Below, piece by piece: positions 17,351-25,440 of a DNA stretch of 64,000 nucleotides. The translations under genes were made by a program, and so were the position numbers. This DNA comes from Pseudomonadales bacterium. GTDB taxonomy: Bacteria > Pseudomonadota > Gammaproteobacteria > Pseudomonadales > Pseudohongiellaceae. The notes below the pieces were generated by a model, which was not told where the DNA came from, did not search any database, and saw only the letters and a program-made list of their open reading frames with translations. The DNA is taken from contig JACKOH010000003.1 of assembly GCA_024234395.1 (NCBI GenBank), positions 62,001-126,000 of the forward strand, given 5' to 3'. Within the stretch, counting starts at the first letter, position 1, and each line of letters opens with the position of its first letter.

Positions 17351-17833
17351 TCAAGGTGTATAACGCTGATTCGTAAGCACTGGAGAGGTCGGTCTTTGCA
17401 GGACAATAAATCCATAACCATGAATCTGATGGCAGGCGTTACAAGCCATTGAAAGTGAATCGTACGCCAGCTGGAATTGTGCCTGGTCCCGATCAGTCAC
17501 AGCTTTGCTCAATGCATCAAGTGGACCGGAAGAAAATTGCACAAGCATCTCCACGATCGATTCGCGTTTGAATTGAGGTCGCAGAGTGACTATGTCGGCG
17601 AATGCCTCCTTCAATGCGTCAATTTCGTATGCAGCCAGTTCCCAGTTATTTGCGGCGCCGGCATGCCAGAGCTTGCCATGATGAATCTGCAGGCCCTCCA
17701 TCAGGTCTCCCAATCCGGGTACATAACGATTCGGATCTTTAGGAGGGGGTTGGGCTATAACCTGCTCCGGAGCAAAGGTTACTGCGAATAAAAACGCGAA
17801 GAGAACTGCTGTGCTCCTTATCAAATAATTCAT
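17351..17833 (-). CDS. Periplasmic monohaem cytochrome c, c'-like four-helix type
   Basis: 160 residues, preceded by a GGAAGG ribosome binding site, with a signal peptide (STAVLFAFLFAVTFAPEQVI ending AQP). One haem-binding site, CNACH, lies near residue 132 close to the C-terminus, as in the cytochrome c'/c556 four-helix fold where CxxCH sits in the last helix. The preceding part is helical (GLGDLMEGLQIHHGKLWHAG, AAYEIDALKEAFADIV). The His in IHHGKLWH could be an axial ligand; usual c' Arg/Lys spacing cannot be judged. It is a single gene; a role in electron transfer or gas binding is inferred. Confidence 0.8.
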   Translation of the reverse strand: MNYLIRSTAVLFAFLFAVTFAPEQVIAQPPPKDPNRYVPGLGDLMEGLQIHHGKLWHAGAANNWELAAYEIDALKEAFADIVTLRPQFKRESIVEMLVQFSSGPLDALSKAVTDRDQAQFQLAYDSLSMACNACHQIHGYGFIVLQRPTSPVLTNQRYTP

Positions 17834-18182
17834 ACGCTGTTTACCTTCCTTCTCTACTCACTATTCTATTCACTCCTTCCAATTCTCCTGGTAAAACCGC
17901 AACTGTTCAAATCTGCATGTGTTTCGCGCTTAAGTGAATCAAAAGTACCTGTGATGTGAGATATTGTCCAGTACCACCATAAAGGATGTCGGACGTCGTA
18001 TTCCGTGATGAAAATAAATCTGTCCCTGTTAAGAACCATTTATTTAACGTAGCTTGCAAACCACACGTCTGGACAAACAGCAGCTTCACAGATACCTTTG
18101 ATTCCTCAAATGAATCCTGCACACTGCATTTACTTTTCAATCTCTTTCAGAACAAGAATAGCGAAGGAGCACAGTCATCACC
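17834..18182. other. Divergent intergenic region
   Basis: It separates the minus-strand cytochrome gene and the plus-strand MmgE/PrpD gene and should hold both promoters. I see no clear boxes. The short string AAATCTGTCCCTG occurs here (about 18019) and again near 19808, after the next gene, suggesting a small dispersed repeat. Confidence 0.4.
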
Positions 18183-19655
18183 ATGTCATACTTCCGTTCC
18201 CGCCGCCGGTTTCTTCAGGCATCAAGTTTCGCGTTTGGCAGTGGCGCACTCACTGCAATACCTTCATCTCAGACGTCAGCAGCTACTTCGGATTCTGCAG
18301 CGAGCAAAGCCGCGCCAGAGGATGTTACCAGGCAGCTTGCGCGCTATCTGGTCTCTGCGGACTGGAACAGTATTCCAAGTGATGCGCGAGATGAAGCCGT
18401 ACGATCTGTATTCAATTGGGTCGGTTGCTGCCTGGGCGGAGCCCGTGAACCCGCGACCGATCGTGCCATCAGCGCGTTGCAGGAATTCTCCGGAAACCCT
18501 CAGGCGACGATACTGGGGCGTCAGGAAAAGTTTGATATATTGCATGCCGCATTGCTGAATGGCATCACCTCCCACGCACTGGATTACGACGATACACATC
18601 TGGAAACAATCATTCATCCAGCTGGACCGGTGGCGTCGGCGATTTTGAGTCTGGGGGAAAGACAACGGATTAGTGGACAGGAATTTCAGCAAGCCTTCGT
18701 GTTAGGTGTCGAAGTGGAATGCCGTATCGGTAAAGCGGTGTATTCTTTGCATTATGACCGAGGATTCCATATTACCGGTACGACAGGTGTATTCGGCGCC
18801 GCTGCCGCGGCGGGAAAACTGCTCGGGTTGAATGAGCAACAGATGGTCTGGGCACTGGGTATCGCCGCCACTCAGTCGGCCGGTTTAAAGGAGATGTTTG
18901 GCACCATGTGCAAGCCGTTTCATCCAGGCAGTGCCGCACAGAACGGCCTGAAGGCGGCATTGCTGGCAGCCCGGAATTTCACCAGTTCCGAACGGAGCCT
19001 TGAGGCTCCCGAGGGATTTGCCTTTACCTACTCGGATGCAGTGGATTTTTCACAGATCACCGACGGTCTGGGAGTTACCTTTGAAGTCAGTAAAAATACG
19101 TATAAGCCATTTGCCTGCGGAATCGTTACACACCCGATCATTGATGGCTGCATTCAGTTGCGTAATGAGCAATCCTTGACCGATACCGATATTGAAAATG
19201 TTTCCCTGCGGGTTAATCCCCTGGTTCTCTCCCTTACCGGTAAGACGGCACCACAAACCGGTCTAGAAGCTAAATTCAGCATCTACCACGCCAGTGCCGC
19301 GGCAATAATCCGTGGTGCGGCCGGGCCTTTGGAGTTCACCGACGCCGTGGTGCAGGATCCAGCCATTATCAGGCTACGCAATCGGGTCAGTGCGACAGTG
19401 GACGAGTCGGTCAGTGAAGCGGAGGCGTTTGTCACCATCACCCTGAACGACGGCAGGATGTTTGAGAAGCATATAGAGCACGCAATCGGCAGCCTTGAGC
19501 GGCCAATGACCCGCGAAGCGCTTGAACAGAAATTCATGGGTCAGGCTGTCGTCGCTCTGCCGGAGCAACAACTGGAGAACGTTATGGCCCTGTGCTGGGA
19601 TATCGAGTCGCTCGCTGATATCAATGAACTGACTGGGGCTACGGTACCGGCATGA
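18183..19655 (+). CDS. MmgE/PrpD-family protein with Tat signal peptide
   Basis: 490 residues, with GGAG upstream. The N-terminus SRRRFLQASSFAFGSGAL is a twin-arginine signal, followed by a processing region near TSAATS. The rest has the MmgE/PrpD fold: VFNWVGCCLGGAREP, LNGITSHALDYDDTHLETII, VEVECRIGKAVYSLHYDRGF, TGVFGAAAAAGKLLGL and KPFHPGSAAQNGLKAALLA. Family members include 2-methylcitrate dehydratase, cis-aconitate decarboxylase and iminodisuccinate epimerase; the substrate here is unknown. Most relatives are cytoplasmic, so export is notable. There is no operon partner; a MITE copy follows. Confidence 0.85.
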   Translation: MSYFRSRRRFLQASSFAFGSGALTAIPSSQTSAATSDSAASKAAPEDVTRQLARYLVSADWNSIPSDARDEAVRSVFNWVGCCLGGAREPATDRAISALQEFSGNPQATILGRQEKFDILHAALLNGITSHALDYDDTHLETIIHPAGPVASAILSLGERQRISGQEFQQAFVLGVEVECRIGKAVYSLHYDRGFHITGTTGVFGAAAAAGKLLGLNEQQMVWALGIAATQSAGLKEMFGTMCKPFHPGSAAQNGLKAALLAARNFTSSERSLEAPEGFAFTYSDAVDFSQITDGLGVTFEVSKNTYKPFACGIVTHPIIDGCIQLRNEQSLTDTDIENVSLRVNPLVLSLTGKTAPQTGLEAKFSIYHASAAAIIRGAAGPLEFTDAVVQDPAIIRLRNRVSATVDESVSEAEAFVTITLNDGRMFEKHIEHAIGSLERPMTREALEQKFMGQAVVALPEQQLENVMALCWDIESLADINELTGATVPA

Positions 19656-19671
19656 GACTATATCTGCATCT

Positions 19672-19799
19672 GGCAGCCTGTTGATAAACCCTGAGTTGGC
19701 ACTATACGGCATGAAAATCTGGCTCAAAATGCAAACTGCGCTTTTTCGCCAGATTTTGCAATGTCATAGGTCATCTGAAAGCAATTCATCAGGCTCCTG
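19672..19799. repeat. MITE-like repeat, full copy 2 (~128 bp)
   Basis: The left end GCAGCCTGTTGATAAACCCT and the right end TTCATCAGGCTCC form an imperfect inverted repeat. The core contains AAAATCTGGC ... GCCAGATTTT, a perfect 10-bp palindrome that is less perfect in the other copies. The left 50 nt match the reverse complement of the right end of the copy at 35337-35480. It lies just after the MmgE/PrpD stop. Confidence 0.75.
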
Positions 19800-19858
19800 A
19801 TCGAAAATTAAATCTGTCCCTGATAGCCTGAGGCCATTTAGACAAGTATCAGGCCGGT

Positions 19859-20404
19859 TTAGTTACCGGACAGAGTGGTACGTACCGCGGATTCCAGTCG
19901 CGTGAGCCCCCAACGCTGCCCTTCTTCGACGGCAGCATCAACACTCAACCCCCGGGTGTCGGCCGCAGACACGGCCATCAATGCGCCCACACGGTTGCCG
20001 CTGGCGCAATGAACCAGTACCGGTTGCCCGCTCATGGCGGATAGCATGCTACTGAGCGAGGCGGCATTTTCGTGGGTGACATCCTGGGCTCCGGAAATCG
20101 GTATAGAGTGATACATCATGCCAAGGGATTCCACGACAGCTTTTTCATCAAACTCCATTTCCGAGGCCGGGCGCAGATTGATCACATGCTTCACTCCGGC
20201 GTCGGCCAGTGCCTGGAGTTGTTCCTGGGTCGGCTGACCGGTCGAAAAAACCTGGGCTTCGGGCGACTTCAGGTTCATGAGGCCGGCATTGTTGACAAGA
20301 TTCACATCCAGGGACTGGGCCTGCGCTCCGAGGGCTACCAGCAGGAGCAGCATGGCGGCCAAATGGCGCTGGATCAGGGTGTGTACGAGAGATCGGGAAA
20401 ACAT
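19859..20404 (-). CDS. Exported DUF442/beta-lactamase-hydrolase-like phosphatase-fold protein
   Basis: 181 residues with GAGGA upstream and a hydrophobic N-terminus (AAMLLLLVALGAQAQS), consistent with a signal peptide. The body follows the DUF442 tyrosine-phosphatase-like fold: VFSTGQPTQEQLQALADAGV, VKHVINLRP and the signature HCASGNRVG, with Cys and Arg spaced CxxxxR as in this family rather than CxxxxxR of classical PTPs. Export of such a protein suggests a periplasmic role. Substrate unknown; some relatives occur in sulfide- or lactone-handling loci. Confidence 0.75.
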   Translation of the reverse strand: MFSRSLVHTLIQRHLAAMLLLLVALGAQAQSLDVNLVNNAGLMNLKSPEAQVFSTGQPTQEQLQALADAGVKHVINLRPASEMEFDEKAVVESLGMMYHSIPISGAQDVTHENAASLSSMLSAMSGQPVLVHCASGNRVGALMAVSAADTRGLSVDAAVEEGQRWGLTRLESAVRTTLSGN

Positions 20405-21320
20405 AGCAAATTCCTCACGGTCGGTATGAAAAGCACGCTGAATGCGCGTCGGTTTCTGGCTAATTTAACACGTCGAACGGAGAGAGGGGATCAAAATATA
20501 ATCACTCTCTCCGGATTTCGATGCGGAACCTGCGCCCGATTATCAGTCCTCGCCGCCGGCGCATCTCAGGTAAGCACGCGGATTGGCTTCAGGAACGGTG
20601 CTACAACCTGCGCAGGCGTTGGTGAGTTTCTGATTCCAGCCATCGCAGTCAGCCACCGCTCAGAACAAACTGGGACTACCGAGCGCAAGGAATGGCATGG
20701 GCGATACCTGGCAGAAGCTTTCGCTTGCCGACGTCCTCATTAATCCGGGCAATGAACTTTTCGTCTATGTGAATTCGCCTGCTCCAGTCACTCTGGCGCG
20801 GCTCTGCGTGGCCCACCGCTGTGGGCGGGAATTGTGCGTAATGTCCAGGGCACCGAATGGTTGACTGTAACTCTGGGTCAGATCACCCCGCGAAGCGTGC
20901 GTTCGGGGCTGGGAGACGGCAACAGAATTTGAGTCGAAATTATTGCCACCCGCTCCCCAGAAAACTGCGACGATCTGCTATTGCTCACCGGGATTAAGCG
21001 GACTTTGGCGCCTTTCCCGGCCGGTGTGCTGACGGATGACCCGGCACTGCCTCGCAGCAAACCTGTCAGCTTCGAGTCGTGGCGAGTGATCGGACCCGCC
21101 ACCATGTCTGTGAAGGCTTGGAGTGGGTGGTCCCGCTATTCACTCGCACGGTAAGCCAATTCTCCGTTAACGACACTGATGGAGAGCGAACAGTCAGTTC
21201 CTGCGCCCGGACCACGATAGCAAACGCGGTCTACGAGCCACTGGAAACTCTGTGAACGCCATTCTGAAAATCTGTTGTTGACAGCCACTTCCGCGCGCAA
21301 TTAATATGCAGGACAGTTTA
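20405..21320 (+). pseudogene. Probable decayed gene, family not recognised
   Basis: Plus-strand frames contain coding-like pieces broken by stops and frame changes: DTWQKLSLADVLINPGNELF then VYVNSPAPVTLARLC (about 20700-20815), and in another frame VRNVQGTEWLTVTLGQITPR up to a TGA near 20930, then CDDLLLLTGIKRTLAPFPAG and SFESWRVIGPATMSVKAW. A clear rho-independent terminator follows at 21321-21345 on the same strand, which supports the presence of a former gene. No family was identified; confidence is low. Confidence 0.35.
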
Positions 21321-21345
21321 AAGCCGCGCCCGACGCGGTTTTTTT
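21321..21345 (+). terminator. Rho-independent terminator
   Basis: CCGCG (21324-21328) pairs with CGCGG (21334-21338) around a 5-nt loop, extended by A-U pairs, and is followed by seven T residues (21339-21345). It serves plus-strand transcription; the only candidate gene upstream is the decayed one at 20405-21320. Confidence 0.8.
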
Positions 21346-21704
21346 ATATCAGCATAGAACTGACATAACTCACTAACAGGCTGCTGATCTCTCAACTTGA
21401 TTTCCCAACTTTCAAATGCCTCAATGCCGCTCCCGGTATCTGACTTTCAGTAACCAGTAATTTCCAATCCCTGCGCGTGGCACCTTTCGTGCTAAGGGCA
21501 ATGGATGATGTCGGCCTTACCCTCTGCATTTGCCACGACCGACGCTGATATTCCTCACCTTATTCGCCCTACCTGTTTTGATAGTTATTCACCTGAGGAA
21601 CCTCTGATTACATGGAACTGACTGTGCTCTACCAGAGAAATGGTTTTCGCTACGGTCCCGGAGAATACATTTCGCTTAGCTGCCAGTTAATGAGGAGAAA
21701 CAAC
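21346..21704. other. Leader region of VOC gene with a possible solo MITE end
   Basis: AACAGGCTGCTGATCTCTCA at about 21376 resembles a MITE terminus. The rest should carry the promoter of the plus-strand VOC gene; no clear boxes are seen. An upstream ATG at 21612 is in frame with that gene but lacks a good ribosome binding site. Confidence 0.4.
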
Positions 21705-22079
21705 ATGCTTTCGAAAGCCAGACTGCAAACCATAATCTGTACGACGCGACCGGTACAGGCGCAGACTTTCTACACCGATACCCTGGGACTGACCCTGAAG
21801 GGTATATCCGACGGCGCCCTGGTATTCGATGTGGGTGGCGCAGAACTGCGCGTGTCTCCGGTACCTTCCTTAAGCCCCGGAGAACATACCGTGGTCGGAT
21901 TCGCTGTTCCTGATGTGGATCAGTGTGTTGCCAGGCTGAAGGAGAAAGGTGTCGGAATGGAACGCTTTGACGGGTTTCCCCATGAAACCAATGGCACCAT
22001 GGCCACTCCGGACAGATCTCGGGTCGCCTGGTTCCGCGACCCGGACGGAAACCTCCTTTCTGTCGTACAGTTTCGTTGA
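21705..22079 (+). CDS. VOC-superfamily glyoxalase/dioxygenase-like protein
   Basis: 124 residues from the ATG at 21705, which follows GAGGAGA by a good distance. The sequence has a single-domain VOC pattern: LQTIICTTRPVQAQTFYTDT with LGLTLK, a middle strand ALVFDVGGAELRVSPVPS, and the C-terminal VAWFRDPDGNLLSVVQF with the usual Asp-Pro-Asp-Gly-Asn loop and nearby Glu/Gln position. It forms a dimeric metal-binding fold in known relatives. The usual metal-ligand Glu of the last strand is replaced by Val-Val-Gln, so its metal use is uncertain. Monocistronic; faces the dynamin gene. Confidence 0.8.
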   Translation: MLSKARLQTIICTTRPVQAQTFYTDTLGLTLKGISDGALVFDVGGAELRVSPVPSLSPGEHTVVGFAVPDVDQCVARLKEKGVGMERFDGFPHETNGTMATPDRSRVAWFRDPDGNLLSVVQFR

Positions 22080-22226
22080 AGGACTGCCAGGCGAGAATGA
22101 AAAACCACGAATTCCATCGTTACCTACCGATGGGTTTCCGCCGCTGCAAGGTATGCAGTTCGATTATTTTCAATGCTGCAGACTGATCTCAGCCAGGCTA
22201 ACAGGGGAATTAGGAACTGGAGAAAG

Positions 22227-22262
22227 GGCCGGGCTGGAGGGAATAATCCTTTCAGCCCGGCC
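22227..22262. terminator. Long hairpin between convergent genes
   Basis: GGCCGGGCTG (22227-22236) pairs with CAGCCCGGCC (22253-22262), and the stem continues through GAGGGA/TCCTTT with wobble pairs to an ATAA loop. It lies between the ends of the convergent VOC and dynamin-like genes. There is no U-tract, so it may act as a bidirectional RNA 3'-end structure. Confidence 0.55.
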
Positions 22263-22285
22263 GCAGTATTGCTGGTGACGGGAGA

Positions 22286-24676
22286 TCAGTAGTTCTGTGC
22301 GGTGTTCTGGTTACGATCCTCGTCGTCGTCAAAGTTCGCCACCCCAGAGTCATCCTCACTTTCGTCGTCGGCATGCCAGTCGTATATGATTTCGCCGGAG
22401 TCGTTTTCCTGCGAAGTTTCGTTGTCGGCCGAAGATTTTTCTGATGCTGAGGGCTCTCCATAAGCTGAGGGCTCTCCATTCCCAGCAAACTCCTGCTCCC
22501 CGGCTTCTACGTCTGCGTCGCTGTGGAATTCGGCCCTGATGCCTGCCAGATTGCCGGAAAATTCTGCCGCCGCGGCCTGGATTCCCACCAGTTCTTCGAG
22601 CGCCGTCTGGCGTACATTCAGCCTGCCTTCATTGGCCTTGATCTGGCTACCGATTTCTCCCTTGAGTTTCGTCACTCCTTCCTTCAGCGCGTCCGCGTAC
22701 TGCTTGATATAGCGGGCCAGCACGCGATCGGCATATTCCTTCTCCAGCACCGGCAGAGTCCGTTCGACGAAGTGACTGAAGAACTCCCGGATGTGCTCGA
22801 TACCGGCACCTTCCAGCCGCTTCTGTTTTTTGGCGGCCGGGATAGCCTGCTCGCCTTCGACACCAAAAAACTGCTGGCGTACCTTGATGCCATTGCGGAA
22901 CAGCAGCTTGTCCATGAAGCTCAGGTTCAATGGCACCCCTTCCACCGGCATTTTCAATTCCGGAGCCGGCATTTCGACGTCCTCCCCGAGACTGCCCAGC
23001 AGCTCACGGACCCGTTTCTCGACGCTCACACCGGCCTGACTCATCCGTTCCGTCTGGGTGGTACTGAAACGGGCTCCACCGTTGGAGCTGTCCAGCAGGG
23101 TTCGCAGACGTTCAAGTAATGCCTCGCGGTCCTGTCCCATTTCCTGTTTCAACAAGGGTTCCACGTGCCGGTGAATCAGGTCCTGCCAGCTCTCGTCATT
23201 CTGCATCCAGTCGTCGACGGCTTTCTGCAGCCCCTCACCCTGGCGGGCAAACGTTGTAGCCACCTCGCCGAAAATGCGGTCCTTCTCCTGCGCAAGATGG
23301 GAAAAATTCTCGCTCCAGTCCACCTTCTCAAGTTCGTTGAGAGCGTCGATCCGGTGTCGTGCGGAGTAAATTGCCGCGTTCAGCTCCTTGCACGATTCCT
23401 GGATGCCCTGACCAATTTCGGTGGCGGTATCCTGAATTTCCGCCTGAATCAGGTCAGTTGCCGCCTTCAGCGTGTCAGTGACGAAATCGTTCACGTAATC
23501 GCTGCTGTTAAGGTAGCTGGTCAGGTCAGCCATGAAATGATCGAACCCGTCGGTGGCAGCTTCTGGAACCGGCTCCGTTACGCCCTCTTCCTGCTCCAGC
23601 GCAGCCCCGGAAGCGACTGTCAGCTCCTCATCCGACTCACTCATCGCACTCGGGCTATCAGCCTCTGCCACGGGCACGTCGGGCTCGTCAGCAGCCGATA
23701 CCGAATCCTCCTGACCGGAATCGGCCTTGCCCGCGCGATCACTGAGACGCCGTGACGCGGCTTTGAGCAGGTCGATGGTGTAGATGTTCAGGCGACCGTC
23801 GTCGATTGCCTGCTGCAGAGGGGCACTGACTGACAGAGAACGGAAAGCTTCGATGACTTTTTCCGGGTTGGAGCCTTCCAGGCTGACATGCAGAGTCCCG
23901 TCCGGCTGCAGGTCCTGCTTGGAGGAATCGATATTGGAAACCAGGAAAATACGACTGAAGCAGCCCAGCAGTTCCTCGAATTCCTCGAACACTTTTTCGA
24001 AGAACAGGTCATCGGTCTTGACCACGAATATCGCACAGGCTGCGGTATCCCGGAAGTCCTTGGTCATCTGGTCATAGCCGAATTTCATCCGGCTGTAGAG
24101 CCCCGGGGTGTCAACAAGGACGGTGCCGGATTCGCTCAGCGCCGGGGCCGGAAGTTCCACGTCCACCCTGCTGATGGCTTTTGGATGATGAACCTCGGGG
24201 ACGAATTCCTGACCGGACTTTTCCGCTTCCAGGATCGCGTCCGCGAGGCTGGCGTGATCCTGCTGAATCGCGGCTTTCATCGCCACGCTGTCGGCAAATT
24301 CCCGAACCGTGCCTTCGTAGGTGGTAGCTTGAAAACTGTTCTTCTCCCCGTCCTGCACGTAAACCAGGGCCGGGTAGGTCGGCAGTCCGGAGACTTCACT
24401 GACGTAAGTGCCGCTGATGGCATTCATGAGTGTCGATTTACCGCTCTTCAGAGGGCCGAAGATCAGCAGGTAGGTATGCTGGTTGGCAATTTTTTCCTGC
24501 AAGGTCCTGGACCGGGACTGCACTTCCTGAAGTTTGGCGACGATCGAACTGAGGGGCTCCAGACCTTCCTCCCGTGACTTGCCGGAAAGGTTGCCGATGG
24601 CCGGATCCAGAATGTCAAGAAAGGGATCGAGCTGGTTGGAAAACTGTGAGCAGAAACTCTTCAATATCGTTTTCAT
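22286..24676 (-). CDS. Bacterial dynamin-like GTPase with acidic C-terminal tail
   Basis: A 796-residue protein. The GTPase domain (about 60-260) shows G1 GPLKSGKST (74-82), a G2 Thr in GLPTYPAL (about 100), G3 DTPG (189-192) and a G4-like SNID (247-250). An acidic, low-complexity insert (about 320-370) separates it from a long helical stalk region (about 400-730) with many amphipathic stretches. The last 60 residues are highly acidic and repetitive (GEPSAYGEPSASEKSS ... DDESEDDSGV). Dynamin-like proteins remodel or protect membranes. There is no adjacent second dynamin, and no clear membrane-anchor segment apart from a hydrophobic paddle-like stretch around 590-610. It probably forms its own transcription unit. 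Confidence 0.85.
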   Translation of the reverse strand: MKTILKSFCSQFSNQLDPFLDILDPAIGNLSGKSREEGLEPLSSIVAKLQEVQSRSRTLQEKIANQHTYLLIFGPLKSGKSTLMNAISGTYVSEVSGLPTYPALVYVQDGEKNSFQATTYEGTVREFADSVAMKAAIQQDHASLADAILEAEKSGQEFVPEVHHPKAISRVDVELPAPALSESGTVLVDTPGLYSRMKFGYDQMTKDFRDTAACAIFVVKTDDLFFEKVFEEFEELLGCFSRIFLVSNIDSSKQDLQPDGTLHVSLEGSNPEKVIEAFRSLSVSAPLQQAIDDGRLNIYTIDLLKAASRRLSDRAGKADSGQEDSVSAADEPDVPVAEADSPSAMSESDEELTVASGAALEQEEGVTEPVPEAATDGFDHFMADLTSYLNSSDYVNDFVTDTLKAATDLIQAEIQDTATEIGQGIQESCKELNAAIYSARHRIDALNELEKVDWSENFSHLAQEKDRIFGEVATTFARQGEGLQKAVDDWMQNDESWQDLIHRHVEPLLKQEMGQDREALLERLRTLLDSSNGGARFSTTQTERMSQAGVSVEKRVRELLGSLGEDVEMPAPELKMPVEGVPLNLSFMDKLLFRNGIKVRQQFFGVEGEQAIPAAKKQKRLEGAGIEHIREFFSHFVERTLPVLEKEYADRVLARYIKQYADALKEGVTKLKGEIGSQIKANEGRLNVRQTALEELVGIQAAAAEFSGNLAGIRAEFHSDADVEAGEQEFAGNGEPSAYGEPSASEKSSADNETSQENDSGEIIYDWHADDESEDDSGVANFDDDEDRNQNTAQNY

Positions 24677-24921
24677 GGTAACTGGTTTCTCATCAACTTC
24701 GGTGCATTGAAAGGGTCGGCCTGGAGCATTAAAAGCAGATGCCCCCCTCTGCCAGGCAATTCCCGCGTCAGCCGGGTGAACGGCTCGAGTGTGGCGGGCC
24801 GGCGCTGCGTCTTCCCTCCTGAATCCGCTATCGGCGGCACTCAGTTAGACATATCGACATCTGCAGGGAAGGATTCAGGTTTTTTTACCTGCGGACCGTA
24901 TCCACAGCCCGGATCTTCCGG

Positions 24922-25440
24922 TCAGCCCCGGCTGGCCGGCGATGCCGGATCGTGGCGGTCCCAGCGCCGATATTCCGGCTTCTTGGCCAGGACTTCGGCG
25001 ATATGATCCTGAAAATCTTTGGAAAACCAGTCGGATCTGAAATTCCACCAGTCCCGGAATCCCTGATTACCCATGTGGGACTGGCACTGGTTGGTCAGGC
25101 TTTCCCAGGCCCAGTCATCGACGAGCCCGTTCTTCCAGGAGTGGAACAGCTCTTCATATGGCCGGAACAGGCTCAGATACAGTGCTGAAAAACGCAGCCG
25201 GTCCGTCTCCAGTTCCAGGTTGGCGACGCCCCGCGAGCCGCGGGACAGAATATCCGCCACCCGTTCGTCTGCCGACATCTGCGTCCAGACGTTGTTCATC
25301 TGCGCCTGCAGCGACTGCACGGCCACCAGGCGGGCCTGCTTCGAGCTGCTGTTCACCTGTATGGCCAGGTAGACCAGCGAGGCAATCACCCCTGCTGCTC
25401 CCAGCAATTCGGCGATCGCCGCTATCGAATCCCAATTCAT
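24922..25440 (-). CDS. Single-pass membrane protein coupled to Na/Pi cotransporter
   Basis: 172 residues from the ATG at 25440, which overlaps the stop of the upstream cotransporter gene by 4 nt (ATGA). One N-terminal membrane helix (IAELLGAAGVIASLVYLAIQ) is followed by a soluble helical domain rich in Trp and aromatic residues (YLSLFRPYEELFHSWKNGLV, FRDWWNFRSDWF). Proteins with this layout are common in marine proteobacteria as uncharacterised membrane-bound sensors or structural factors. The tight coupling suggests a role with the cotransporter; function unknown. Confidence 0.75.
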   Translation of the reverse strand: MNWDSIAAIAELLGAAGVIASLVYLAIQVNSSSKQARLVAVQSLQAQMNNVWTQMSADERVADILSRGSRGVANLELETDRLRFSALYLSLFRPYEELFHSWKNGLVDDWAWESLTNQCQSHMGNQGFRDWWNFRSDWFSKDFQDHIAEVLAKKPEYRRWDRHDPASPASRG

